Part shown: one piece after another, positions 34,110 to 42,267 of the stretch | Position numbering within the stretch: position 1 is the stretch's first letter | Layout of the letters: the number at the start of each line of letters is the position of its first letter | NCBI RefSeq assembly: GCF_003860345.1 | Contig: NZ_CP034179.1 | Span: 3,208,001 to 3,272,000 of the forward strand | Length of the DNA: 64,000 nt | Direction of reading: 5' to 3' | DNA from: Caenibius tardaugens NBRC 16725 | GTDB taxonomy: Bacteria; Pseudomonadota; Alphaproteobacteria; Sphingomonadales; Sphingomonadaceae | Program-made: the position numbers and the translations under genes | The notes under the pieces: generated by a model | Database searches by the model: none | The model's input: only the letters and a program-made list of their open reading frames with translations | What the model was told of the DNA's origin: nothing

Positions 34110-35171
34110 ATGAAAGTTATTCGCCCGTCACGTGCCGCTATGCTGGTCTTGTCGTCGTTTGCACTGACGGTTCCCGCGCAGGCCGATACGCCATCGGGTA
34201 TCAACGCCTTGTCCGAGTGGAACCTGATCGTTCTGGGCAACCTTTCATCCAGTTCGGAAGTGGAAGGGCGGACTTTCGTGGGCGGGAACCTGACGGGCAA
34301 TTCCTCGAACTACAACACGGCGCCGGTGGCGGCGTCATCCAATGCGCAGCCGGGTCTGATCGTGGTCGGTAACGTCAACGGGGGAACCAAGAATCTCAAC
34401 AATGGTTCGGGCGCGATTATCGGTGGCAACGTAAACAGCGGTTTCAATCTCAACGGCAACCCGCAAACGGTGCAGGTGGGCGGATCGATTGCCAATACGA
34501 ACGTCAATCAGAACACCGTCAATTCCGGTCTGGCCGCGTCCAACCCGGGATTCCTGCAAGATCTGCAGCAGGACAAGAGCCTGCTGACCACCAGCATGAT
34601 CAATCTCTCGCACGAGATGAGCACGCTGGCCGCCACCAGCCAACTGGAGATTTCCGGCAACCGCGGTACCTTTACCGCGCAGCCCGGTGCCGATGGCATG
34701 GCGGTGTTCAATATCACGTCGGATCAGCTGAACAGCATCGGTGAAATCCAGTTCAATTTGAATGGGGCGGAGACGGTGATCGTCAACGTCAGCGGTAACA
34801 AGATCAACCTGAACGACAATTTTCTGGGCGGCACCAATGGTCTGGGTGAGAAGGTGATCTGGAATTTCCCCGATGCGCAGAACCTGTCCCTGACCACGGC
34901 CTGGGGGGGCAGTGTGCTGGCCCCGAATGCCAATGCCTCGACCTCCAATGCGATCAATGGGTCGGCGGTGTTCGGGAATTTGAACCAGGACGGGAAAATG
35001 CAGGCTGGTACCTATCAGGGGGGCTACATTCCGCCATCGACCACGCCGGGGGAATCGACCGGGGGGGCGAGTTCGGGGGGCACCGAAGTTCCCGAGCCGG
35101 GTATGCTGGCCATGATGATATTGGCGCTGGGCGGACTGATCTTCTGGCGCCGTCGCCGCGCGGCAGCCTGA
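34110..35171 (+). CDS. Choice-of-anchor A family protein with PEP-CTERM sorting signal
   Basis: A 353-residue exported protein with an N-terminal signal peptide (residues 1-25, ending VPAQA) and a choice-of-anchor A/adhesive beta-helix domain (NALSEWNLIVLGNLSSSSEV, then many Asn/Gly-rich repeats such as GNVNGGTKNLNNGSG). It ends in a Gly/Ser linker and the sorting tail VPEPGMLAMMILALGG followed by a basic RRRR cluster. PEP-CTERM tails are cut by an exosortase (not in this window) for surface or matrix display. ATG 34110 has GAGG upstream. Asn/Gly content contrasts sharply with its neighbours. Confidence 0.88.
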   Translation: MKVIRPSRAAMLVLSSFALTVPAQADTPSGINALSEWNLIVLGNLSSSSEVEGRTFVGGNLTGNSSNYNTAPVAASSNAQPGLIVVGNVNGGTKNLNNGSGAIIGGNVNSGFNLNGNPQTVQVGGSIANTNVNQNTVNSGLAASNPGFLQDLQQDKSLLTTSMINLSHEMSTLAATSQLEISGNRGTFTAQPGADGMAVFNITSDQLNSIGEIQFNLNGAETVIVNVSGNKINLNDNFLGGTNGLGEKVIWNFPDAQNLSLTTAWGGSVLAPNANASTSNAINGSAVFGNLNQDGKMQAGTYQGGYIPPSTTPGESTGGASSGGTEVPEPGMLAMMILALGGLIFWRRRRAAA

Positions 35172-35284
35172 TACACGGGCTGCTGGCCCTTCTAATAACC
35201 GGACACCACTTCGTTTTCCGGACAGGCGTTGCGCCTGTGGGCCAGCCTCGGTCAACCCATCCACAGGTGAAGAAACCCCACCCA

Positions 35285-35310
35285 TTGCACGGCGTGGAGA
35301 GGCTCCCCAT
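35285..35310 (+). promoter_or_regulatory. Possible heat-shock (RpoH) promoter of lon
   Basis: TTGCAC (35285-35290), a 14-base spacer and CCCCAT (35305-35310) resemble the sigma-32 consensus -10 CCCCAT with a relaxed -35. It lies about 70 bases upstream of the lon ATG. Lon is heat-shock controlled in many proteobacteria. The -35 match is poor, so this is tentative. Confidence 0.35.
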
Positions 35311-35381
35311 ATTCGCTCGAAATCAGGGGAATCCTCCCCTTCATGGCGCCGAGCGCCAATCGAGTCTGGATTTGTGAGCCT

Positions 35382-37775
35382 ATGAAGCTTTACCCTCTCC
35401 TTCCTCTGCGTGACATTGTCGTCTTCCCGGGCATGGTTGTTCCGCTGTTCGTTGGACGCGAAAAATCCGTCGCCGCGCTGGAAGAAGTGATGCAGGGCGA
35501 TAAGGAAATCTTCCTTGTGGCCCAGCTCGACCCGGGTTGTGATGATCCGGGCAATGATGATCTTTACGATATCGGCGTGGTTGCACAGGTCTTGCAGCTG
35601 CTGAAACTGCCCGACGGCACCGTGCGTGTGCTGGTCGAAGGGCACAGCCGCGCCCGGCTGGCCTCCATGCGGGAGGAAAAGGGCTTTGTCGTGGCCCAGG
35701 TGGAACAACTGGATTCCGATGCCGCGGAAGGTACGGAAGTGTCCGCCATGATGCGCAGTGTCGTCGACCAGTTCGGCGAATACGCGAAACTCAACAAGAA
35801 GCTTCCGGAAGATCTGGGTGAGCAGCTTGTCGAGATCGAGGATGCTGCGCGTCTGGCCGACACGATTGCGGCCAATCTGAATGCGAAAGTGTCGGACAAG
35901 CAGGCCCTGTTGACCGAACGCGATCCGTTCAAGCGGCTGGAAATGGTCTATTCCTTTATGGAAGGCGAACTTTCGGTCCTTCAGGTGGAGCGCAAGATCC
36001 GTGGCCGTGTGAAGCGGCAGATGGAAAAGACCCAGCGTGAATATTACCTCAACGAACAGTTGAAGGCGATCCAGTCCGAACTGGGCGGCGGTGACGATGG
36101 CGAAGCCGACGAAGTCGCCGAACTGCAGGAAAAGATCGATTCACTCCCGCTTTCTGAAGAAGCCAAGGCGAAGGCCACGGCCGAACTCAAGAAACTGAAG
36201 ACCATGCAGCCGATGAGCGCGGAAGCAACCGTGATCCGCAATTATCTGGATGTTCTGCTCGGTCTGCCCTGGGGCAAGAAGAGCCGCCTGAAAAAGGATA
36301 TCGCGAAAGCGCAGGCGATCCTCGATGAGGATCACTATGCGCTGGATAAGGTGAAAGAACGGATTGTCGAATATCTCGCGGTCCAGGCGCGCACCAACAA
36401 GCTGAAGGGGCCGATCCTGTGCCTTGTTGGCCCTCCGGGTGTGGGCAAGACCAGCCTTGGCAAGTCGATCGCCAAGGCGACCGGGCGCGAATTTATTCGC
36501 CAGTCGCTGGGCGGCGTGCGCGATGAAGCGGAAATCCGCGGCCACCGGCGGACCTATATCGGTTCGCTGCCGGGCAAGATCGTGACCAATCTGCGCAAGG
36601 CCGGGACATCCAACCCGCTGTTCCTGCTCGACGAGATCGACAAGCTGGGCCAGGATTTCCGCGGCGATCCAGCTTCGGCCCTGCTAGAGGTGCTCGATCC
36701 GGAACAGAACGCCAAGTTCCAGGACCACTATCTGGAACTGGATTACGACCTGTCGGACATCATGTTCGTGACGACGGCCAACAGCCTCAATCTGCCGCAG
36801 CCCTTGCTTGATCGCATGGAGATCATCCGGCTCGAAGGCTATACGGAAGACGAAAAGCTCGAGATCGCCCAGCGGCATCTCGTGCCCAAGCAGGTCAAAC
36901 AGCATGGTCTGCGCAAGGGGGAATTCACGCTGACCGAAGACGGTTTGCGCGATTTGATCCGTTACTACACCCGCGAGGCGGGCGTGCGTACGCTGGAGCG
37001 GGAAATCGCCCGGCTGGCCCGCAAGGTTCTGCGCAAGATCCTTGAAGGCAAGGCCGAAGCGATCACGATTACGCCGGACAATCTTGGTGACTATGCCGGT
37101 GTGCGCAAATTCCGCCACGGCATGTCTGACGAAGAGGCCCAGGTCGGGGCAGTGACCGGTCTGGCCTGGACCGAGGTGGGCGGCGACCTGCTGACCATCG
37201 AAAGCGTGACCACGCCGGGCAAGGGCGAAATTCGTACGACGGGCAAGCTCGGCGAAGTGATGAACGAGTCGATCCAGACGGCGTTCAGCTTCGTGAAGGC
37301 GCGGGCACCGGCTTACGGGATCAAGCCGTCGCTGTTCCAGCGCCGCAATATCCATATTCACTTGCCCGAAGGCGCAGTGCCCAAGGATGGCCCCAGCGCC
37401 GGCATCGGCATGGTGACCTCGATCGTGTCGACTTTGACGGGTATTCCGGTTCGCCCAGACGTTGCCATGACGGGTGAAGTTACTTTGCGTGGTCGTGTGC
37501 TGGCGATTGGCGGGCTTAAGGAGAAGCTGCTGGCCGCCCTGCGTGGCGGGATAAAAACTGTGCTTATCCCCGAAGAAAACGTGAAGGATCTGGTCGAGAT
37601 TCCGGACAATGTAAAACAGGGTCTGGAAATTCTTCCGGTGTCTCATGTGGATGAGGTTCTGGAGCGCGCGCTGACCGAAAAACTGGTTGCGATCGAATGG
37701 ACCGAAGACGACGATCTGGCCAGTCAGCCGGGTGCGGCACCGGCTGGAGGGGCCGCTTCGCAGACAGCCCACTGA
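35382..37775 (+). CDS. lon: ATP-dependent protease Lon
   Basis: A 797-residue LonA protease for misfolded and regulatory proteins; in alphaproteobacteria it also affects the cell cycle. ATG 35382 gives [18 protein letters not shown]. The N-terminal substrate domain covers residues 1-300. The AAA+ module has Walker [12 protein letters not shown] and Walker [11 protein letters not shown]. The serine protease domain has [10 protein letters not shown] (catalytic Ser) and the catalytic Lys in [13 protein letters not shown]. The C-terminal tail is Ala/Gly-rich. Length is standard. Confidence 0.97.
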   Translation: MKLYPLLPLRDIVVFPGMVVPLFVGREKSVAALEEVMQGDKEIFLVAQLDPGCDDPGNDDLYDIGVVAQVLQLLKLPDGTVRVLVEGHSRARLASMREEKGFVVAQVEQLDSDAAEGTEVSAMMRSVVDQFGEYAKLNKKLPEDLGEQLVEIEDAARLADTIAANLNAKVSDKQALLTERDPFKRLEMVYSFMEGELSVLQVERKIRGRVKRQMEKTQREYYLNEQLKAIQSELGGGDDGEADEVAELQEKIDSLPLSEEAKAKATAELKKLKTMQPMSAEATVIRNYLDVLLGLPWGKKSRLKKDIAKAQAILDEDHYALDKVKERIVEYLAVQARTNKLKGPILCLVGPPGVGKTSLGKSIAKATGREFIRQSLGGVRDEAEIRGHRRTYIGSLPGKIVTNLRKAGTSNPLFLLDEIDKLGQDFRGDPASALLEVLDPEQNAKFQDHYLELDYDLSDIMFVTTANSLNLPQPLLDRMEIIRLEGYTEDEKLEIAQRHLVPKQVKQHGLRKGEFTLTEDGLRDLIRYYTREAGVRTLEREIARLARKVLRKILEGKAEAITITPDNLGDYAGVRKFRHGMSDEEAQVGAVTGLAWTEVGGDLLTIESVTTPGKGEIRTTGKLGEVMNESIQTAFSFVKARAPAYGIKPSLFQRRNIHIHLPEGAVPKDGPSAGIGMVTSIVSTLTGIPVRPDVAMTGEVTLRGRVLAIGGLKEKLLAALRGGIKTVLIPEENVKDLVEIPDNVKQGLEILPVSHVDEVLERALTEKLVAIEWTEDDDLASQPGAAPAGGAASQTAH

Positions 37776-37917
37776 TTCTGCTGCATTGCGGCGAATCGGA
37801 GCTGCACTGCGGGGGCACGCACGCTTCCGCAGTGCAGCATTCGCGTTTCGGGATGTTCAGTTCGTCGAAAATAGTACTCAATCGGTTGAAAAGCGCACTT
37901 TTACGCCGTTTTTGCCT

Positions 37918-37946
37918 TTGACAGCGCGCATAAAACCCGCTCAATT
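37918..37946 (+). promoter_or_regulatory. Possible sigma-70 promoter of the HU gene
   Basis: TTGACA (37918-37923), a 17-base spacer and TCAATT (37941-37946) lie 65 bases upstream of the HU ATG. The -35 is perfect and the -10 weak, as is usual in sphingomonads. Confidence 0.35.
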
Positions 37947-38011
37947 CCGGCCCCGTTGGAGAGGCGCTTCAACGTTCACAAATGACTCTTAGGTAGGGGG
38001 TTTTAAAAACC

Positions 38012-38284
38012 ATGAACAAAAACGATCTCATCAGCGCCGTTGCCGATTCCAGCGGCCTTTCCCGTAGTGATGCGACCAAGGCCGTTGAAGGTGTGTTCGA
38101 TGCGATCAGCGCCGCACTGGCGAAGGGCGACGAAGTGCGCCTGGTCGGTTTCGGAACCTTCTCGACCGCAAAGCGTAAGGCTTCGACCGGCCGTAACCCG
38201 CGCACCGGTGAAGCGATGACCATCAAGGCTTCGACGCAGCCGAAATTCAAGGCCGGCAAGGGCCTGAAGGACGCCGTCAACTAA
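38012..38284 (+). CDS. HU family DNA-binding protein
   Basis: A 90-residue nucleoid protein: MNKNDLISAVADSSGLSRSD, the dimer core VEGVFDAISAALAKGDEVRL, and the DNA-arm region RKASTGRNPRTGEAMTIKAS. It ends PKFKAGKGLKDAV. It is very close to HU-beta. It is monocistronic, with its own promoter region of about 230 bases upstream and a strong terminator downstream. The TAGGGGG run at 37992-38000 is the probable ribosome binding site. Confidence 0.95.
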   Translation: MNKNDLISAVADSSGLSRSDATKAVEGVFDAISAALAKGDEVRLVGFGTFSTAKRKASTGRNPRTGEAMTIKASTQPKFKAGKGLKDAVN

Positions 38285-38326
38285 GATACGGTTTATTGGC
38301 CGCCGCGCCTCGCGGCCCGAAAACAA

Positions 38327-38361
38327 AAGCCGTGTGTAGCCCCCGCTACACACGGCTTTTT
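38327..38361 (+). terminator. Strong intrinsic terminator after the HU gene
   Basis: AAGCCGTGTGTAGC (38327-38340) and GCTACACACGGCTT (38345-38358) form a perfect 14-pair stem with a CCCC loop and end in a T-run. It also suits the converging lipoprotein transcript. Confidence 0.9.
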
Positions 38362-38450
38362 CGTGCCCTGATCCGTTCTGCGACCTCGCAACCCCGGATG
38401 GGGCAGGCAATCATGCCGGGATGCGCCGCATGACGCACCCCGGCATGGCT

Positions 38451-39311
38451 TTAACGCTGTAGCTGGATCAGGGCCATCGGGGCCGCGCGTGTTTCGGCAC
38501 CGCCAACTGCCCACTGCATTTTCTTGCCGGCAGGATCAGCCTGCGGCCCATCATCGGTGTTGTTCGACAGAATGGTCGCATCGGTTGTCAGCGTGAACGT
38601 GCCCGACATCTTGGGCATATTGGGCAGATCGTCGCTGCTGCTGGAATCGCCCAGTCCCTTGCCAAGCGCCGCCATCCGCAGGGGATCGGAAGCCGAGCCG
38701 CCAAAAGCGGGCGCATCCATCCGTACCGTGCCGTCTTTCCGCGAGGCCAACTGGAGGAAGGGATTGCTGTTGGTGACCTGTTCCATCGTGGGGAACGCGA
38801 AATCGTAGGTCAGCTTGCCCTGAACCGAATAATCGACATCGAACAGCCCCGCGCCTTTGTGAACCACATTGTTCCAGCCTGTCTGGCGACGCAGCTTCTC
38901 GGCGAACTTTTCAGGAGCCTGCGGATCATTGGGGTCGATTCCACCCAGAAACGCGCGCATCTCATCCGCTTCACGCTTGCGCCGGGCTGCGCGATCGGTG
39001 GCCGCTTCGTCCCAGTCCTTGCGTTGCTGTGCCAGTTCCTGCTTGGAACAATCGCGTTCTTCAGAGCTGTCATCGTTGTAACAGGTTGAAGGCGTGAATT
39101 CCTCGTCCTTGTCCGCTTCATCCAGCGCCGCGAAGGCGAGCATGAAGATTTCGCCCTTGTAGGTATAGGTGAAATGCCCATCCTTACGGATATCGAGCGT
39201 TGAGACGAACTTGCCCGGCGTGATGAAGCAGGCTGACAGCAATGCGGCGAGACCGCAGGCCAGCAGCGCCGCACCCGCGCGACGAATCCAGGTTGTGGGA
39301 AGGGTTGTCAT
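38451..39311 (-). CDS. Putative lipoprotein of unknown function
   Basis: A 286-residue protein with a lipoprotein signal: the basic N-terminus, the hydrophobic stretch ALLACGLAALLSAC and lipobox LSAC with Cys28. The mature part is hydrophilic, with an Asp/Glu-rich segment (DEADKDEEFTP), a charged helical region (QRKDWDEAATDRAARRKREA) and beta-rich C-terminal repeats (GKLTYDFAFP, SGTFTLTTDATIL). I do not recognise a named family. Its start overlaps the rlmB stop (ATGA), so it is translated from the rlmB message. Confidence 0.8.
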   Translation of the reverse strand: MTTLPTTWIRRAGAALLACGLAALLSACFITPGKFVSTLDIRKDGHFTYTYKGEIFMLAFAALDEADKDEEFTPSTCYNDDSSEERDCSKQELAQQRKDWDEAATDRAARRKREADEMRAFLGGIDPNDPQAPEKFAEKLRRQTGWNNVVHKGAGLFDVDYSVQGKLTYDFAFPTMEQVTNSNPFLQLASRKDGTVRMDAPAFGGSASDPLRMAALGKGLGDSSSSDDLPNMPKMSGTFTLTTDATILSNNTDDGPQADPAGKKMQWAVGGAETRAAPMALIQLQR

Positions 39312-40108
39312 TCGGAATCCTCATGTGTGGCGATTGCGTAGAGCGCGATTGCTGCTGCGTTGGAAACGTTCAGGCTTTCCATGGCGGCGCTGATCGGCAG
39401 TCGCGCCAGCGCATCGCAATGTTCGGCGATATTGTGCCGCATGCCTTCGCCTTCCGCGCCCAGCACGAGAGCGATCGGCCCGGTCGACAGCGCCTGTGCC
39501 AGCGTTGCCTTCGCTTCGCCAGCAAGACCGATTCGCCAGTAACCCGCATCGGCCATCTGTTCGAGCGCCCGGGCGAGATTGACCACGCGAATCCAGGGGA
39601 CCACCTCCAGCGCGCCCGATGCCGACTTGGCAACCACACCCGATTCGGGCGGGGCATGGCGATCCTGCGTCACAATTGCGCAGGCATCGAATGCTGCGGC
39701 CGAACGCATGATTGCGCCCACGTTATGCGGATCGGTTACCTGATCGAGGACAACGATAGGGCGCCGGGATTCGCTGTCCAGGACATCGTCCAGATGCAAA
39801 TCGGGCAGGGGATCGCATTCGAGAACGAGTCCCTGGTGTGGCGCATCGCGCGCGACCAGACGGGCCAGATCCTGCGCCTGTGCGTATTCCACGGGGAAAT
39901 CTTCGGGCAGATCGCCGCACAGGGAATCGATTCCCTCACGTGTCGCCCACAGCTTGCGGTGCTGGCGTTCGGGATTCATCAGCGCGGCTTCGACGGCGTG
40001 GCGCCCCCACAGGCGTACCGCGCCCTTGCTTCCACGGCCGGAACCCCGTCCGCCCTGCATCCGTCCTGCGCGCCCGCGAAGGGCACGTCTGGGCCCGTTA
40101 GTGTTCAT
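39308..40108 (-). CDS. rlmB: 23S rRNA (guanosine-2251-2'-O)-methyltransferase
   Basis: A 266-residue SpoU-type SPOUT methyltransferase. The N-terminal basic, Gly/Arg-rich tail (NGPRRALRGRAGRMQGGRG) precedes the substrate-binding domain LWGRHAVEAALMNPERQHRK. The three SpoU motifs follow: VLDQVTDPHNVGAIMRSA, ALVLGAEGEGMRHNIAEHCD and LPISAAMESLNVSNAAAIAL. RlmB modifies G2251 in the 23S peptidyl-transferase P-loop. ATG 40108 is chosen; the frame is open upstream without similarity. Confidence 0.92.
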   Translation of the reverse strand: MNTNGPRRALRGRAGRMQGGRGSGRGSKGAVRLWGRHAVEAALMNPERQHRKLWATREGIDSLCGDLPEDFPVEYAQAQDLARLVARDAPHQGLVLECDPLPDLHLDDVLDSESRRPIVVLDQVTDPHNVGAIMRSAAAFDACAIVTQDRHAPPESGVVAKSASGALEVVPWIRVVNLARALEQMADAGYWRIGLAGEAKATLAQALSTGPIALVLGAEGEGMRHNIAEHCDALARLPISAAMESLNVSNAAAIALYAIATHEDSE

Positions 40109-40259
40109 GATAACTCCCTGTAGGAAAACTTTCGTGTGCCTCCTGCCACCCCCCCCATTGACAGGCAAGCATCGCTTCGCCATTGGGACGCCTCTCGGTC
40201 GGAAGGCCCCATTGTGGGCCCACCAAGACAGCGGGTTCTCCCGCAGCCGACACTGGTGT

Positions 40260-40345
40260 GGACAGGTGGCCGAGTGGTTAAAGGCAGCAGACTGTAAATC
40301 TGCCCGTGCAAGCGTACGCTGGTTCGAATCCAGCCCTGTCCACCA
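40260..40345 (+). tRNA. tRNA-Tyr (GUA)
   Basis: An 86-base class II tRNA with a long variable arm and encoded CCA. The acceptor GGACAGG pairs with CCTGTCC, the D arm is TGGCCGAGTGGTTAAAGGCA, the anticodon loop CTGTAAA holds GTA at 40294-40296, and the T arm is GGTTCGAATCC. The accessory region begins shortly after it. Confidence 0.95.
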
Positions 40346-40696
40346 CCAGACTTTCGGTAAGATTTCACAAAACTCCTTGGATATCCTGTCCGGGATGGTC
40401 CGCCTGTGCAGACTCGTCTGCGCCTGTCGCCTGTCTTCTCCAATCGCGCTGGGTTGGGGGTCGTGGGTTCATACCCCCCTTCGATGTGATCCGCGGGCCG
40501 CTTGGGGCGCATGCGGGTTAAACCATGCCTGTCTCGCGTTGCCCCGTTCAATCAGAACGCGCAGCGTTTCGGTGCAATTTCTGCTCTTCCACCGCTTCGA
40601 GGGGCGCCGCGACGCATCGAGATCGACGATCACGGTGGGTCGCAGATGGCGATATGGAGTTTGGCAATCACAAAAATGACCATATTGAAATTATAA
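40346..40696. other. Intergenic region without a recognisable gene
   Basis: Between tRNA-Tyr and the promoter of the accessory cluster I see no gene, RNA motif or repeat. The first part is GC-rich and composition shifts to AT-rich near 40660. Short open frames here have no family features or ribosome sites. No integrase or tRNA-end duplication was found. Confidence 0.5.
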
Positions 40697-40724
40697 TTGA
40701 CCAATTTATGTTATTTGCTATAAA
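40697..40724 (+). promoter_or_regulatory. AT-rich sigma-70 promoter of the accessory cluster
   Basis: TTGACC (40697-40702), a 16-base spacer and TATAAA (40719-40724), 55 bases before the epimerase-like gene. The imperfect inverted repeat ATAATTG/CAATTTAT (40694-40710) overlaps the -35 and could be an operator. The stretch is far more AT-rich than the surrounding chromosome. Confidence 0.6.
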
Positions 40725-40778
40725 TACAATCAGGCTTCGGAATTTGGGTGCATGGGCTGGGGAGAGGACGTTGCGGTG

Positions 40779-41699
40779 ATGAACAGGGCACCAATCGAAG
40801 GGTCGCGTATCCTGATCACTGGTGCCACCGGACAGTTCGCAAGGCCTCTGGTCAGCGCATACGCCGCCACGGCGCAAGTCTTCGCGGCGGCGCGTTACGG
40901 CAAGCAGGAAGACCATGATGCCATCGCGGCGCTGGGAGCCATTCCTGTGCGTATCGATCTGTCGCATCCGGAAAGTTTGTCTGCGCTGCCGGACGTCGAG
41001 TTTGTGATCAATGCTGCGGTCGCCAAATCGGGTGATTTTGAGCGGGACCTTCGCGATAATGCCGAAGGCGTCGGCCACCTTATGGCGAAGGTCCGGAATG
41101 CCCGCGCTTTTCTCCATATTTCGACCACCGGGGTTTATGCGTACGAGGGGCATCGTCCACGCAAAGAAAACGATGCGCTGGGCGACAATCACCGTGCGAT
41201 GTTCCCCACGTACTCGATTGCAAAGATCGCTGCAGAATGCGTTGTGCGCTTTGCCGCCGCTGCCTTCGATCTGCCTGCGATCATCGCGCGCATGAGTGTG
41301 CCCTATGGTGACGATGGCGGGTGGCCGTACTTCCACCTGCTGGCGATGCAAAATCACCAACCGATCACGGTGCATCCGGAAAGACCCAATTTCTATAATC
41401 CGCTGCACGTCGACGACTATATCGAGAAAATGCCCTATCTGCTGGGTGCCGCTTCCTGCGATGCGATGACGACCAATCTGGGTGGATCCCAAATGGTCGC
41501 ATTGGAAGAGTGGTGCGCGCATATCGGAGAGCGCACTGGCCTTGTTCCCATATTCGAGGAGCAGGCGAACGCGTTTGGCTCACTGGCGATCGACACCACC
41601 CTTATGCACGCGCTGATCGGTGAAACGAAAGTGGATTGGCGCGATGGGATCGATCGCATGCTTCAGGCGCGATTGCAGGATGGAATTGTATTGAGTTGA
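40779..41699 (+). CDS. NAD-dependent epimerase/dehydratase family protein (extended SDR)
   Basis: A 306-residue extended short-chain dehydrogenase. The nucleotide-binding loop is ILITGATGQFARPLVSAYA and the catalytic Tyr-Lys pair is in TYSIAKIAAE, with the catalytic Ser/Thr in HISTTGVYAY. The C-terminal half shapes a substrate pocket (HVDDYIEKMPYLLGAAS). The substrate is unknown; with its neighbours it probably acts in breakdown of an organic compound. ATG 40779 is chosen for GGAGAGGA at 40761-40768. ATG 40752 is in frame but would absorb that ribosome site. Confidence 0.8.
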   Translation: MNRAPIEGSRILITGATGQFARPLVSAYAATAQVFAAARYGKQEDHDAIAALGAIPVRIDLSHPESLSALPDVEFVINAAVAKSGDFERDLRDNAEGVGHLMAKVRNARAFLHISTTGVYAYEGHRPRKENDALGDNHRAMFPTYSIAKIAAECVVRFAAAAFDLPAIIARMSVPYGDDGGWPYFHLLAMQNHQPITVHPERPNFYNPLHVDDYIEKMPYLLGAASCDAMTTNLGGSQMVALEEWCAHIGERTGLVPIFEEQANAFGSLAIDTTLMHALIGETKVDWRDGIDRMLQARLQDGIVLS

Positions 41700-41721
41700 T
41701 GCTTCAACAATGGAGATAGTC

Positions 41722-42210
41722 ATGGATTCTATTGTTAAATTGGGTCCTGTTTCTCACATCGGCATCGCTGTTGAGGATGTCGACAAAGCAGCCGCTTTCT
41801 ACGAGCGCGTCTTTGGAATCGGCCCATTTCATATCGAAGATTATGAAATGGGCGAAGTGGCCGACTATTATCTGGTGGATGGGCAACCTGCGAAGCCGTC
41901 GTTCAGGGCAGCGCTCGCATTTTACGATAATCTCTTCATCGAGATCGTTGAGGTCACCAAAGGCGAGACGACCCATACGCGTTTTCTTAAACGCCACGGC
42001 GAAGGGCTTCAGCACCTCTGCTTCCTGGTCGAAGACACGCAGGCCGTTCTCGAAAAGCTGAAGGCCGAAGGCATTGAGCCGGTCATCGATTACCAGTTTG
42101 TCGGAATAAAGGATGGGAAGAAGACCAGAATTCACGAGGTCTATCTCAATACGGATGAAATGCCTGGGGGGGCGATGATCCAACTTCTGGAGTACATACC
42201 TGTAGAATAA
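41722..42210 (+). CDS. VOC (glyoxalase/bleomycin resistance fold) family protein
   Basis: A 162-residue metalloenzyme-like protein with two beta-alpha-beta-beta-beta modules: SHIGIAVEDVDKAAAFYERV and LQHLCFLVEDTQAVLEKLKA. His and Glu residues at the expected metal positions are visible (SHIG, LFIEIVE, LQHL). It resembles methylmalonyl-CoA epimerase-like and lactoylglutathione lyase-like proteins, and the reaction is not predictable. ATG 41722 has GGAGA six bases upstream; ATG 41710 is an alternative. It lies 22 bases after the epimerase gene in the same direction. Confidence 0.82.
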   Translation: MDSIVKLGPVSHIGIAVEDVDKAAAFYERVFGIGPFHIEDYEMGEVADYYLVDGQPAKPSFRAALAFYDNLFIEIVEVTKGETTHTRFLKRHGEGLQHLCFLVEDTQAVLEKLKAEGIEPVIDYQFVGIKDGKKTRIHEVYLNTDEMPGGAMIQLLEYIPVE

Positions 42211-42267
42211 CAAAACAATAGATCCATCCCGACTCTATTGAGCGGATGAGACAGCGGGAGAGGCCCC

